Positions 16,056 through 23,347 of a stretch of 35,705 bases of DNA are shown piece after piece; the first letter of the stretch is position 1, and each line of letters begins with the position of its first letter. A model generated the notes under the pieces. That model saw nothing but the letters and a program-made list of their open reading frames with translations, was not told the origin of the DNA and did not search any database. The stretch is taken from the NCBI GenBank assembly GCA_007121785.1, contig SKJX01000028.1, forward strand, positions 1-35,705, given 5' to 3'. The position numbers and the translations under genes are program-made. Source of the stretch: Nitriliruptoraceae bacterium (lineage in GTDB: Bacteria > Actinomycetota > Nitriliruptoria > Nitriliruptorales > Nitriliruptoraceae).

Positions 16056-16892
16056 GTGTTGTGGAACCTCGAGAACATCGTTGAGTTCACCCCGGCCCAG
16101 TTCGACCTGATGTCGACGGTGCTGACGATCGGGTACGCCGCCCACTTCGCGGGTCTGGCGTACTTCATCCTCACCCGCAAGAACGTCGCTCCGCGTTACC
16201 GCTCCATGACCACGATGTCGGTGGTCGTCATGCTCTCCGCCGCGCTGCTGTTGCTGCGGCTCGACATCTCCCTGAACCAGGCGTTCGACTACGACGCAGC
16301 CCAGGGCCTCTACGTCCTCGGTGACGCCACGTACAACCACGGCTTCCGGTACTTCAACTGGTTGATCGACGTCCCCCTGTTGCTCACCCAGAGCCTGTTC
16401 GTCCTCAACATCGCCAAGCCCGACATCCTGGGTTACCGCCTCAAGCTCGGTGCTGCCGGTGCCCTGATGGTCATCCTGGGCTACATCGGCCAGTTCTACG
16501 AGGTCGCGGACCCGTTCGGCGCGCTGATCTGGTGGGGTGTGGCGGCGACGATCCCCTACATCTACTTCTTCGGCATCTTCTGGCGGCTGACGGGTGACTC
16601 GCTCAACGAGCTTCCTGGCCAGGCGAAGTCGACGATGCGCAACATCCGCTACCTCTTCGCCTTCTCCTGGAACCTCTACATCGTCGCCTACATCGTGCCC
16701 ATGCTGGGCGACTTCGGGCAGAGCGCCGAGGCCGCGGTCACGCGCACCTACCTGTTCACGATCGCCGACGTGCTCTCGAAGATCGTCTACGGGATCCTGC
16801 TCGGCAAGGTGGCGACGGCACGATCCGTGGCCGAGGGCTTCGAGGTCGACGGCTACGAGCATCTCGCGGAGGAGCCGTCCGCGGCAGGCTGA
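16056..16892 (+). CDS. Microbial rhodopsin with NDQ motif, predicted light-driven sodium pump (NaR)
   Basis: 278 aa, seven helices. Helix C reads RYFNWLIDVPLLLTQ. The positions equivalent to bacteriorhodopsin D85, T89 and D96 are N101, D105 and Q112, the NDQ signature of KR2-type outward sodium pumps. R98, the retinal lysine K242 with counterion D238 (ADVLSKIVYGILLG), G250 and the motif GYIGQFYEV (142-150) also match KR2. L109 at the tuning site predicts green absorption. Compared with KR2, N61 becomes Thr (T53) and H30 becomes Thr (T21). I chose GTG 16056 because GAAGGA lies nine bases upstream and the N-terminus then aligns with KR2; the upstream ATG at 15957 would add 33 unrelated residues. 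No retinal-forming oxygenase gene is in the window. A proton role is possible when Na+ is absent, as in KR2. Confidence 0.95.
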   Translation: MLWNLENIVEFTPAQFDLMSTVLTIGYAAHFAGLAYFILTRKNVAPRYRSMTTMSVVVMLSAALLLLRLDISLNQAFDYDAAQGLYVLGDATYNHGFRYFNWLIDVPLLLTQSLFVLNIAKPDILGYRLKLGAAGALMVILGYIGQFYEVADPFGALIWWGVAATIPYIYFFGIFWRLTGDSLNELPGQAKSTMRNIRYLFAFSWNLYIVAYIVPMLGDFGQSAEAAVTRTYLFTIADVLSKIVYGILLGKVATARSVAEGFEVDGYEHLAEEPSAAG

Positions 16893-16903
16893 CCCGGATC
16901 GAC

Positions 16904-16923
16904 GCTGCTGCTGCAGCAGCAGC
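16904..16923. terminator. Perfect 20-base palindrome after the rhodopsin
   Basis: GCTGCTGCTGCAGCAGCAGC is a perfect palindrome beginning 11 bases after the rhodopsin stop. It is flanked by CGGA and TCCG arms that can extend the fold. Position suggests a transcript-end hairpin separating the rhodopsin from dapF. It lacks a T-tract, as is common in very GC-rich genomes. Confidence 0.5.
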
Positions 16924-17063
16924 CGGGGTCCGACGACCGAGCGGTCGCGGGCCCCGCTTCGTGGCCGGGGCGCTGCGGCGCCGAGCCCGTACCGCGGACC
17001 CGGCCGAGCGGTCCCGGCCGGGCACCCGAGACGTGGCGGGGTCGGCGGCGTACCCTGGCCTGG

Positions 17064-17990
17064 ATGCACTACACCCTCGCACACGGCACCGCCAACGACT
17101 TCGTGGTGCTTCCCGATCTCGACGATGCCGTCGAGTTGACGGCCGGCCTCGCTGAGGCCCTGGCCGAACGGCGGCGTGGTCTGGGTGCGGACGGTGTGAT
17201 CCGCATCGGTGCTCCGCCGCCGGAGCAGCGGGACGCGCAGGTGTTCATGGACCACCGCAACGCCGACGGGTCCCACGCGGAGATGTGCGGTAACGGCGTC
17301 CGGGTGGTCGCCAAGCACGTGGTCGACCACGGGCTGGTGTCACCCGATCCCGACGCCGTCGTGCGCGTCGCCACGCGCGCCGGCACCAAGGCGGTGCGCG
17401 TGGCCGAACGTGACGGCGCCGGGCGCGTCACCGCCGTGACGGTCGACATGGGCCCGCCCGAGCTCGACCCGGCTCGGGTCCCGTTCGTCGCCGACGACGC
17501 CTTGGCGGTCCGCCATCCGGTGGAACTCCACGGTGAGGCTGCGGCCACGGCCGGCAGCGACCACCTCGACGTCGCGGTGGTGTCGATGGGCAACCCGCAC
17601 GCGGTCGTGTCGATCGCCACCGTCGACACCGCACCGGTGGGTGTGCTCGGTCCGGCGATCGAAGCGCACCCTCGGTTCCCCAACGGCGTCAACGTCGGCT
17701 TCGTGGAGGTCGTCGACGACGGCCACGTCAACCTGCGAGTGTTCGAGCGCGGGGTCGGCGAGACGGCCGCCTGTGGCACCGGCGCGTGCGCGGCGGTGGT
17801 CGCCCTGCAACGCGACGGGCAGGTCGCCGACCGGGTCGCGGTGGCGCTGCCGGGTGGCACCCTGACGATCGAGCACCGGCCCGGTGGTTCGGTGATGATG
17901 ACCGGTCCGGCCATCGAGGTGGCACACGGCGAGCTCGATCCCGCGTGGCTGGCCTCGGCACTCCCGGCGCCGTCCCCCGCTGCGAACTGA
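17064..17990 (+). CDS. dapF: Diaminopimelate epimerase DapF
   Basis: 308 aa. It converts LL- to meso-diaminopimelate for peptidoglycan and lysine synthesis. Both catalytic cysteines are visible: C75 in EMCGNGVR and C237 in ETAACGTGACAA. Other family landmarks are GTANDFVVL, RRGLGADGVI, FMDHRNADGS, and VSMGNPHAV with its substrate-binding Asn. The start ATG 17064 has no strong ribosome site; TACCCT at 17051-17056 just upstream could be a -10 of a leaderless-like start, which is inference. It lies 171 bases after the rhodopsin and just ahead of hflX, as in other actinobacteria. Confidence 0.95.
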   Translation: MHYTLAHGTANDFVVLPDLDDAVELTAGLAEALAERRRGLGADGVIRIGAPPPEQRDAQVFMDHRNADGSHAEMCGNGVRVVAKHVVDHGLVSPDPDAVVRVATRAGTKAVRVAERDGAGRVTAVTVDMGPPELDPARVPFVADDALAVRHPVELHGEAAATAGSDHLDVAVVSMGNPHAVVSIATVDTAPVGVLGPAIEAHPRFPNGVNVGFVEVVDDGHVNLRVFERGVGETAACGTGACAAVVALQRDGQVADRVAVALPGGTLTIEHRPGGSVMMTGPAIEVAHGELDPAWLASALPAPSPAAN

Positions 17991-18038
17991 CGCCTCCCCG
18001 CCCCGGCCGCCCTGCCCGTCCATGACCCGGAGGACCTC

Positions 18039-19532
18039 CTGAGCACCAACCGCGATACCGACCCCACCCGCCACGCCGACGCGCCCCACGGTGACGCGGA
18101 CCTGCCGGAGACCGATGACGGCCCGCCGGAGTTGACCCGCGCCGAGCTGCGTCGACGTCGTCGCCAGGTCGTCGAGGACGACGCCCCGCAGGAGGGCGTC
18201 GACATCATCCGGCGCGTCGAGCGTGCGGTCGTGGTCGGCGTCCAGCTACCGGGCCGCAGCAGCGCGGACGTCGACGCGTCCCTCGACGAGTTGACCGCGT
18301 TGCTGGACACCGCCGGCGCGGAGGTCGTCGAGCGGGTCGTCCAGCGGCGGGACGCACCCGATGCGGCCACGTTCCTCGGCGGGGGCAAGGTCGCCGAACT
18401 CGCGGACCTGGTCGCCGCGGTCGGTGCGGACGCGGTCGTGTTCGATGACGACCTCTCCCCGGCGCAGCAGCGCACGCTGGAGGAGCGCATCCACCAGAAG
18501 GTGCTCGACCGCACGATCGTGATCCTGGACATCTTCGCTCAGCACGCCACCTCCAAGGAGGGCAAGGCTCAGGTCGAGCTGGCGCAGCTGACCTACCTGC
18601 TGCCGCGGCTGCGCGGGTGGGGGACGGCGCTGTCGCGCCAGGCCGGTGGGCGGGCCGCCGGTGGCGTCGGGATCGGTGGTCGTGGTCCCGGTGAGACCCA
18701 GCTGGAGGTCGACCGTCGGCGCATCATGCGGCGTATCTCCAAGCTGCGGCGCGATCTGGCCGGCTACGGCCGCATCCGTGACACCAAGGCCAGCGAACGC
18801 GAACGCAACCAGGTGCAGGTCGCCGCGCTCGTCGGCTACACCAACGCCGGCAAGTCATCGCTGCTCAACGCCCTCACCGGCGCGGACGTGGCGGTCGAGG
18901 ACAAGCTGTTCGCCACACTGGACCCCACCGTGCGGCGGCTGCCCCTCGACGACGGCCGCGAGATCGTCATCACGGACACGGTCGGGTTCATCGCCAAGCT
19001 CCCGCATGGGCTCGTGGAGGCGTTCACCTCCACCCTGGAGGAGTCCACCCGGGCCGACCTGCTGCTGCACGTCGTGGACGCATCGCACCCGGAGGCCGAG
19101 TCGCAGATCCTCGCGGTCAAGGACGTCCTGCAGGAGATCGGTGCGGACCAACGGCCCGAGCAGCTCGTGCTGAACAAGATCGACCAGGCCGACCGCGCCA
19201 CGGTCGATGCGTTGGCCCGGCGGCTGCGGACCGAGCTCGACACCGAACCGGTGCTGGTCTCCGCCGTCACCGGTGAAGGCCTGGACGAGCTGACCGAACG
19301 GCTCGAGCTGCGCCTGCCGAGCCTGCGCTACCGGGTGTCAGGGCACGTGCCGTACGCCCGCCAGGACCTGGTCGCGCTCGCCCACCGGTGCGGCACGGTC
19401 GTCAAGGAAGGCTACGACGAGACCGGCACCACCCTGGTCGCCGACGTCGATCACGACGCCGCTCTGGAGCTGCGCCACTACCTCGACGACGACCCGTTCG
19501 CCGAGGAGCCGGAACCCTGGGAAGCAAACTGA
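18039..19532 (+). CDS. hflX: Ribosome-associated GTPase HflX
   Basis: 497 aa from the proposed CTG start. HflX binds 50S ribosomal subunits and rescues or splits stalled ribosomes. The N-terminal HflX domain contains VVQRRDAPDAATFLGGGKV, followed by the glycine-rich GGRAAGGVGIGGRGPGETQLE and a coiled linker. The G domain has GYTNAGKS at 266-273, DTVGF (G3) and NKID (G4). The first ATG/GTG/TTG available is TTG 18132, which has only an abutting GGAG. The frame is open further up with strongly G/C-ended codons to CTG 18039, preceded by GGAGG at 18029-18033. I therefore prefer CTG, with the TTG as alternative. The extension is acidic and probably disordered. Confidence 0.88.
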   Translation: MSTNRDTDPTRHADAPHGDADLPETDDGPPELTRAELRRRRRQVVEDDAPQEGVDIIRRVERAVVVGVQLPGRSSADVDASLDELTALLDTAGAEVVERVVQRRDAPDAATFLGGGKVAELADLVAAVGADAVVFDDDLSPAQQRTLEERIHQKVLDRTIVILDIFAQHATSKEGKAQVELAQLTYLLPRLRGWGTALSRQAGGRAAGGVGIGGRGPGETQLEVDRRRIMRRISKLRRDLAGYGRIRDTKASERERNQVQVAALVGYTNAGKSSLLNALTGADVAVEDKLFATLDPTVRRLPLDDGREIVITDTVGFIAKLPHGLVEAFTSTLEESTRADLLLHVVDASHPEAESQILAVKDVLQEIGADQRPEQLVLNKIDQADRATVDALARRLRTELDTEPVLVSAVTGEGLDELTERLELRLPSLRYRVSGHVPYARQDLVALAHRCGTVVKEGYDETGTTLVADVDHDAALELRHYLDDDPFAEEPEPWEAN

Positions 19533-19634
19533 CCCGGCCTGGGACGGCGAGCCCGTCGGTGGGTGGTCGGGCCCGGCGGCGTCGCGCAACCGCCGGCGCT
19601 ATCGTGCGGTCCTGCGACGGAACCGGGGGGCGGG

Positions 19635-21230
19635 GTGGCGAACGAGGACGCCAGGCTGGTGGCGTTGGCGGAGGCCGGGCGACGGTTCTCCACGGTGGGG
19701 ACCCTCGACGAGTTGGCTCCGGTCGCCGCTGAGCTCGCGCTCGACGTGCTGGCGGCGAGCAGCGCGTCGATCGGGGTGCTCGAACGCGAGCACGGGATCC
19801 TGCGGGTGCTGTGCAACGTCGGTGAGCTGGCTGACTGGGAGGAGGAGCGGCCGACCGACGAGACCTACCGGGTGGCGGACTTCCCGCAGCTGGCCGCCTC
19901 CGCCGAGGACGCCAGCCCCTGGTTCGGCAACCTCGGTGACCCCGAGGTCGGGCCGGCGCACCATGAGCTGCTCGAACGGATGGGGATGCGGTCCTCCAGT
20001 TCCGTCCCGATCGTGGTGGGGACCACGGTCTGGGGCCAGATCGGTGGGGCGCGACGGGCCCACTTGCCGCCCTTCTCGCCGGCGGACGTTGCGGCGTGCG
20101 AGGCCTTCGCCGGCATCCTGGGCGCCGCGATCAGCCGGATCCTGGAGCGTGAGGATCTCCAGGCCATGGCCTACCGAGACCCGCTGACCGGGCTGGCGAA
20201 CCGCCGAGCCGTCGGTGATCGGCTGGAGGCGTTCTTCCACGATCCGGCGATCGAAGGCTCGATCGGGGCGGTCGTCTGTGACGTGAACGATCTCAAGGCC
20301 ATCAACGACCGGTTCGGGCACGATGCCGGGGACCGGCTGCTGCGTGAGGTGGCGTCCACCTTGTCGACCGCCGCCGGGACGGCCCCAGGCAGCCTCGCGG
20401 CCCGGCTCGGTGGCGACGAGTTCTGCCTGCTGCTGGCGGACGCATCGGAGGCCGACGTCCGGGAAGCCAGCGAGCGGATCGCGGTCGCGGCGGAGGGACT
20501 GCCGATGGGAGCCGAGCTGACCTGTGGCTGGGCGCGTGCTACCGAGCGGCCGGGTGACGCACCGAGCGCCACCGTCGCGGCACGGGCGCTGCTGCGGCTG
20601 GCCGATGCCGCGCAGCACCGGGCCAAGCGAACGAGCCGGCGTTCCTCCACGGTGCCGGCCGCGCCCGCCACGGACGATCCCACGCAGCAGCACCCTGCGC
20701 TGGTCGAGGCCGCGGTCGCGCAGCTGCGCTCAGCCGGTGGCGACGTCGCCGAACGGCTCCGGGCGGTCGCCACCGTGGTGGGGCATCACGTGCAGGCCGG
20801 CGGGTGGGCGGTCTCACGCCGGATCGGAACCGGGCTGTTGGAGTCCATCTCCCACGACGCCGAACGCGGTGTCGGCCTCGCGCCTGCCGCCGTGGCCGTG
20901 CAGGGCGTACAGGTCGATCCGGAGAACTACCCGGCGACGCTGCACGCGCTGGAGGGTGGCACGCTGCATGCGACGCTCGGTGACGGCGACCCGGCCGAGC
21001 AGGCGTTCCTGGCCTCGTTCGGCTACGAGGAGATCCTCGGAGCCGGCGTCCGCACCGACCCGGGGACCGCGTGGCTGGTGGAGATCTTCGGGGATGCGGT
21101 GTCGGCTCCGCTGGGCGGGCACGCGGCGCTGTTGCGCGCGCTGGTGGAGCTGGCGGTGGCCGGTGCTGATCAGCTGGTCAGTTCGCACCGCCCGATCGCC
21201 GAGGTGGTCGTCGCGACCTCCCCGGACTGA
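19635..21230 (+). CDS. Diguanylate cyclase, GAF-GGDEF-GAF
   Basis: 531 aa from GTG 19635, which has a G-rich ribosome site. A GAF domain (about residues 10-165) precedes a GGDEF domain (about 175-330). The active-site motif GGDEF is intact at 259-263, with DPLTGLANRR at the domain start and the metal-binding Asp in VVCDVNDLKAINDRFGHDAGD. I see no RxxD inhibitory site just before GGDEF (the sequence there is GSLAARL). After a Ser/Pro linker a second GAF-like domain fills about 360-520. It should make cyclic di-GMP in the cytoplasm in response to an unknown ligand. No transmembrane segment. It lies between hflX and lexA and converges with lexA. Confidence 0.9.
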   Translation: MANEDARLVALAEAGRRFSTVGTLDELAPVAAELALDVLAASSASIGVLEREHGILRVLCNVGELADWEEERPTDETYRVADFPQLAASAEDASPWFGNLGDPEVGPAHHELLERMGMRSSSSVPIVVGTTVWGQIGGARRAHLPPFSPADVAACEAFAGILGAAISRILEREDLQAMAYRDPLTGLANRRAVGDRLEAFFHDPAIEGSIGAVVCDVNDLKAINDRFGHDAGDRLLREVASTLSTAAGTAPGSLAARLGGDEFCLLLADASEADVREASERIAVAAEGLPMGAELTCGWARATERPGDAPSATVAARALLRLADAAQHRAKRTSRRSSTVPAAPATDDPTQQHPALVEAAVAQLRSAGGDVAERLRAVATVVGHHVQAGGWAVSRRIGTGLLESISHDAERGVGLAPAAVAVQGVQVDPENYPATLHALEGGTLHATLGDGDPAEQAFLASFGYEEILGAGVRTDPGTAWLVEIFGDAVSAPLGGHAALLRALVELAVAGADQLVSSHRPIAEVVVATSPD

Positions 21231-21313
21231 CGGCGGGCGTCCCCGGGTCATGCCGTGGCCGTCGCCGCGACACGGGTCAGCAGCGAGGGCCGCCCTGATC
21301 GTGTCGTGCGCCG

Positions 21314-22045
21314 CTACCGGACGCTGCGCATCACGGTGACGACCTTGCCCATGATCGTGGCGTCCTGCTCGGCGTCGACCGGGATCGGCTGGTACGACTC
21401 GTTGGCGGGGTCGAGGAACACCTCACCGGCGCGGGTGCGCCGGTAGAACTTCACGGTGGCTTCGCCATCGATCAACGCGGCACACATCTCGCCCTGCTCG
21501 ACCGTGGGCTGGGCACGGACGACGACCAGATCGCCGTCGAGCACGCCGGCCTCGAGCATCGACTCGCCGCGGACGCGCAGCATGAACAGCTGCCCGTCAC
21601 CGACCAGTTCCTTCGGTAGCTGGTAGATGGCGTCGACGCGCTCTTCAGCGAGGATCGGTCCACCAGCGGCGATGTCGCCCACCAGCGGGACGTTGCGGGC
21701 GGGGGTCGGCCGCTGTTCCAGGGAGGTCTCCGGGTCCCGGCCGAGCTCCAGGGCTCGTGGCTTGGTGGGGTCACGCTTGAGGTAGCCCTTGCGCGCGAGC
21801 GCCTCGAGTTGCCCGTGCACCGACGAGGGGGACTTGAGCCCGACCGCGTCGCCGATCTCGCGCACCGAAGGCGGGTAGCCGTGGGCCGCGACGTGGCTGT
21901 GCACCACCTCCAGGATCGACCGCTGGCGGTCGGTGAGGTCGTTGGCGTCGGCCAGCGTGGAGAGGGCGGTGGCCGGATCCTGCGTCGGCTCGGCGGTCGC
22001 GGGGTCGCTGCTGGCCGCCTCGGTGGTCATGGGGTCGGTGCTCAC
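21314..22045 (-). CDS. lexA: SOS repressor LexA
   Basis: 243 aa. The winged-helix DNA-binding domain covers about 36-100 (LTDRQRSILEVVHSHV, then GYPPSVREIGDAVGLKSPSS). The self-cleavage site is A127-G128 in DIAAGGP, and the catalytic pair is S162 (RGESMLEAG) and K199 (GEATVKFYRR). I chose GTG 22045 because GGAGG at 22051-22055 lies five bases upstream. The N-terminus before the DNA-binding domain is an acidic Ala/Thr/Asp-rich extension of about 35 residues. Four LexA boxes in the upstream region indicate autoregulation. RecA filaments, from the gene at the left edge, would trigger cleavage. Confidence 0.97.
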   Translation of the reverse strand: MSTDPMTTEAASSDPATAEPTQDPATALSTLADANDLTDRQRSILEVVHSHVAAHGYPPSVREIGDAVGLKSPSSVHGQLEALARKGYLKRDPTKPRALELGRDPETSLEQRPTPARNVPLVGDIAAGGPILAEERVDAIYQLPKELVGDGQLFMLRVRGESMLEAGVLDGDLVVVRAQPTVEQGEMCAALIDGEATVKFYRRTRAGEVFLDPANESYQPIPVDAEQDATIMGKVVTVMRSVR

Positions 22046-22105
22046 GTGGCCCTCCTGGCCGGTGCTGACGCCGTACGGATCGCTCCCGCAGGCGGCTGCG
22101 TGAGC

Positions 22106-22119
22106 CGAACCTGCGTTCG
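22106..22119. promoter_or_regulatory. LexA box 1
   Basis: CGAACCTGCGTTCG, a perfect 5-4-5 inverted repeat of the actinobacterial form GAAC-N4-GTTC. It lies nearest lexA, just beyond a putative lexA -10 element (TACGGT on the minus strand, 22127-22122). Confidence 0.85.
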
Positions 22120-22147
22120 CCACCGTAGCACGGCGGCCGCGCCAGGT

Positions 22148-22163
22148 GCGAACATCCGTTCGC
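22148..22163. promoter_or_regulatory. LexA box 2
   Basis: GCGAACATCCGTTCGC, a perfect 6-4-6 inverted repeat and the most symmetrical of the four boxes. It overlaps the likely -35 region of the lexA promoter. Confidence 0.88.
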
Positions 22164-22178
22164 TTCAGGGTTGACGCC

Positions 22179-22192
22179 GGAACAGGTGTTCG
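22179..22192. promoter_or_regulatory. LexA box 3
   Basis: GGAACAGGTGTTCG with a conserved GAAC-N4-GTTC core. It is flanked by TTGACG (22171-22176) and TTGACT (22194-22199), which resemble -35 hexamers on the plus strand. Confidence 0.8.
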
Positions 22193-22205
22193 GTTGACTG
22201 GGAGG

Positions 22206-22219
22206 CGAACGGGCGTTCG
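22206..22219. promoter_or_regulatory. LexA box 4
   Basis: CGAACGGGCGTTCG, a perfect 5-4-5 inverted repeat. It is the box nearest the divergent LysM gene. Its centre is 27 bases from box 3, so boxes 3 and 4 are nearly on different faces of the helix. Confidence 0.83.
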
Positions 22220-22352
22220 GGACGTCGCACCTCTGATGTCACACCCTCGACGTAGCGTCGTCAGGAGTCGAGGCCAACGCCGCAGACCGTGATCCACGGA
22301 CCGGATCCGTCGGCCGACCGCGTGTCGATCCCCGACCATGAAGGAGCCAGTC

Positions 22353-22685
22353 GTGAGCAACGTCCACGCCCCGACACCGACGCCAGCGGCCTCGCCGTCC
22401 CGGGCGACCTACCGACGTCGGCGGGTCCTGGTCGTCGCCGTCCTGGTCGTCGTGGTGTTCGCCGTCGGGGTGCTGCTCGGACGTGTTACCGCTCAGGCGG
22501 GACCGGAGGACGCGGTCGGCGGGCAGGTCGTGGTGGAACCAGGCCAGACCTTGTGGGACATCGCGGTGGACACCGCGCCCGACGGGATGGACCCGCGCCA
22601 GCAACTCGCGGATGTCCGCGAACTCAACGGGCTCGACTCGACCGGCCTCGAAGCCTGGTCGGTGGTGCTGCTCCCGGCCCGCTGA
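22353..22685 (+). CDS. LysM membrane protein, probable SOS-induced division inhibitor (YneA/Rv2719c-like)
   Basis: 110 aa. A basic cytoplasmic N-terminus (RATYRRRR) is followed by one helix (about 25-43) and a LysM-like peptidoglycan-binding domain at 58-109 (VVVEPGQTLWDIAVD). The GTG at 22353 was chosen because AAGGAG at 22341-22346 lies six bases upstream; that site would otherwise fall inside the coding region of the alternative ATG at 22338. It is divergent from lexA across four LexA boxes. In Bacillus (yneA) and Mycobacterium (Rv2719c) the lexA-divergent LysM gene is SOS-induced and delays cell division. The same role is inferred here from architecture and position. Confidence 0.85.
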   Translation: MSNVHAPTPTPAASPSRATYRRRRVLVVAVLVVVVFAVGVLLGRVTAQAGPEDAVGGQVVVEPGQTLWDIAVDTAPDGMDPRQQLADVRELNGLDSTGLEAWSVVLLPAR

Positions 22686-22719
22686 CCCCTGCGGCGTCCG
22701 TCTCGCGTGGTCGAGCGGC

Positions 22720-23187
22720 TCACGCGGTCTTGGGCGGGTCCTCCTTGCGGAGGCTCGAGAGCTCCTTCTCGAAGTCCTCAGGCCCCTGGAAGTCCTTGTA
22801 CACGCTGGCGTACAGCACGTAGGCGACCTGGTCGAGTTCCCGCAGCTGCGTGAGGACCTGGAGCCCGACCTGTTCGGAGGTGACCTCCCGCTGCCCGCTG
22901 TTGCGCAGCGTGGTCTCGACCTCCATCGCGGCATTCTCCAGCACCTCGGGAGCCAACCGTCCCTTGCCGGCGCGCGCCATCCCCGCGACGACCTTGGCTC
23001 GGTCGAACGGGGCCAGCACCCCCGAGCGCTTGCGGACCAGCAGCTCGGGTTGTTCCACCCGCTCGAAGGTGGTGAACCGCAGCCCGCACGCGCGGCACTC
23101 CCGGCGACGCCGGATGGCATCACCGCCGGTCGAAGGACGGCTGTCGACGACGCGATCGTCGTCCACGCCGCAGCCCGGGCAGCGCAT
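22720..23187 (-). CDS. nrdR: Transcriptional repressor NrdR
   Basis: 155 aa. The zinc ribbon has Cys pairs C3/C6 (CPGC) and C31/C34 (CRAC), with the conserved DSRP block near residue 15 and RRRRECRACGLRFTTFER. The ATP-cone domain follows from about 48 (VRKRSGVLAPFDRAKVVAGM) to 140. NrdR senses dATP/ATP and represses ribonucleotide reductase genes by binding paired NrdR boxes. The ATG at 23187 has GGAG about five bases upstream. Length is normal. A class II reductase gene with a candidate NrdR box lies 12 kb to the right, separated by accessory genes. Confidence 0.96.
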   Translation of the reverse strand: MRCPGCGVDDDRVVDSRPSTGGDAIRRRRECRACGLRFTTFERVEQPELLVRKRSGVLAPFDRAKVVAGMARAGKGRLAPEVLENAAMEVETTLRNSGQREVTSEQVGLQVLTQLRELDQVAYVLYASVYKDFQGPEDFEKELSSLRKEDPPKTA

Positions 23188-23347
23188 CGGCGCTCCTGTT
23201 CCTGCGGGGGATCGGACGGAGGGGCGCGCCCGATGCGGCAGAACCTACGGTCGACGCTCTGCTGAGGCGAGCACCCTCACCCGCTCCAGCGCACACGTAC
23301 CGCCATGTGAGCGTCCGGACCGCTCCCGGACCGACCCCGGCGCCGCA

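Noticed and set aside
16056-16892. Proteorhodopsin, heliorhodopsin or chloride-pump identity
   Set aside because: Proton pumps have D at the first motif position, chloride pumps have NTQ or TSA-type motifs, and heliorhodopsins lack this helix C pattern. N-D-Q plus GYIGQFYEV fits the sodium-pump group.
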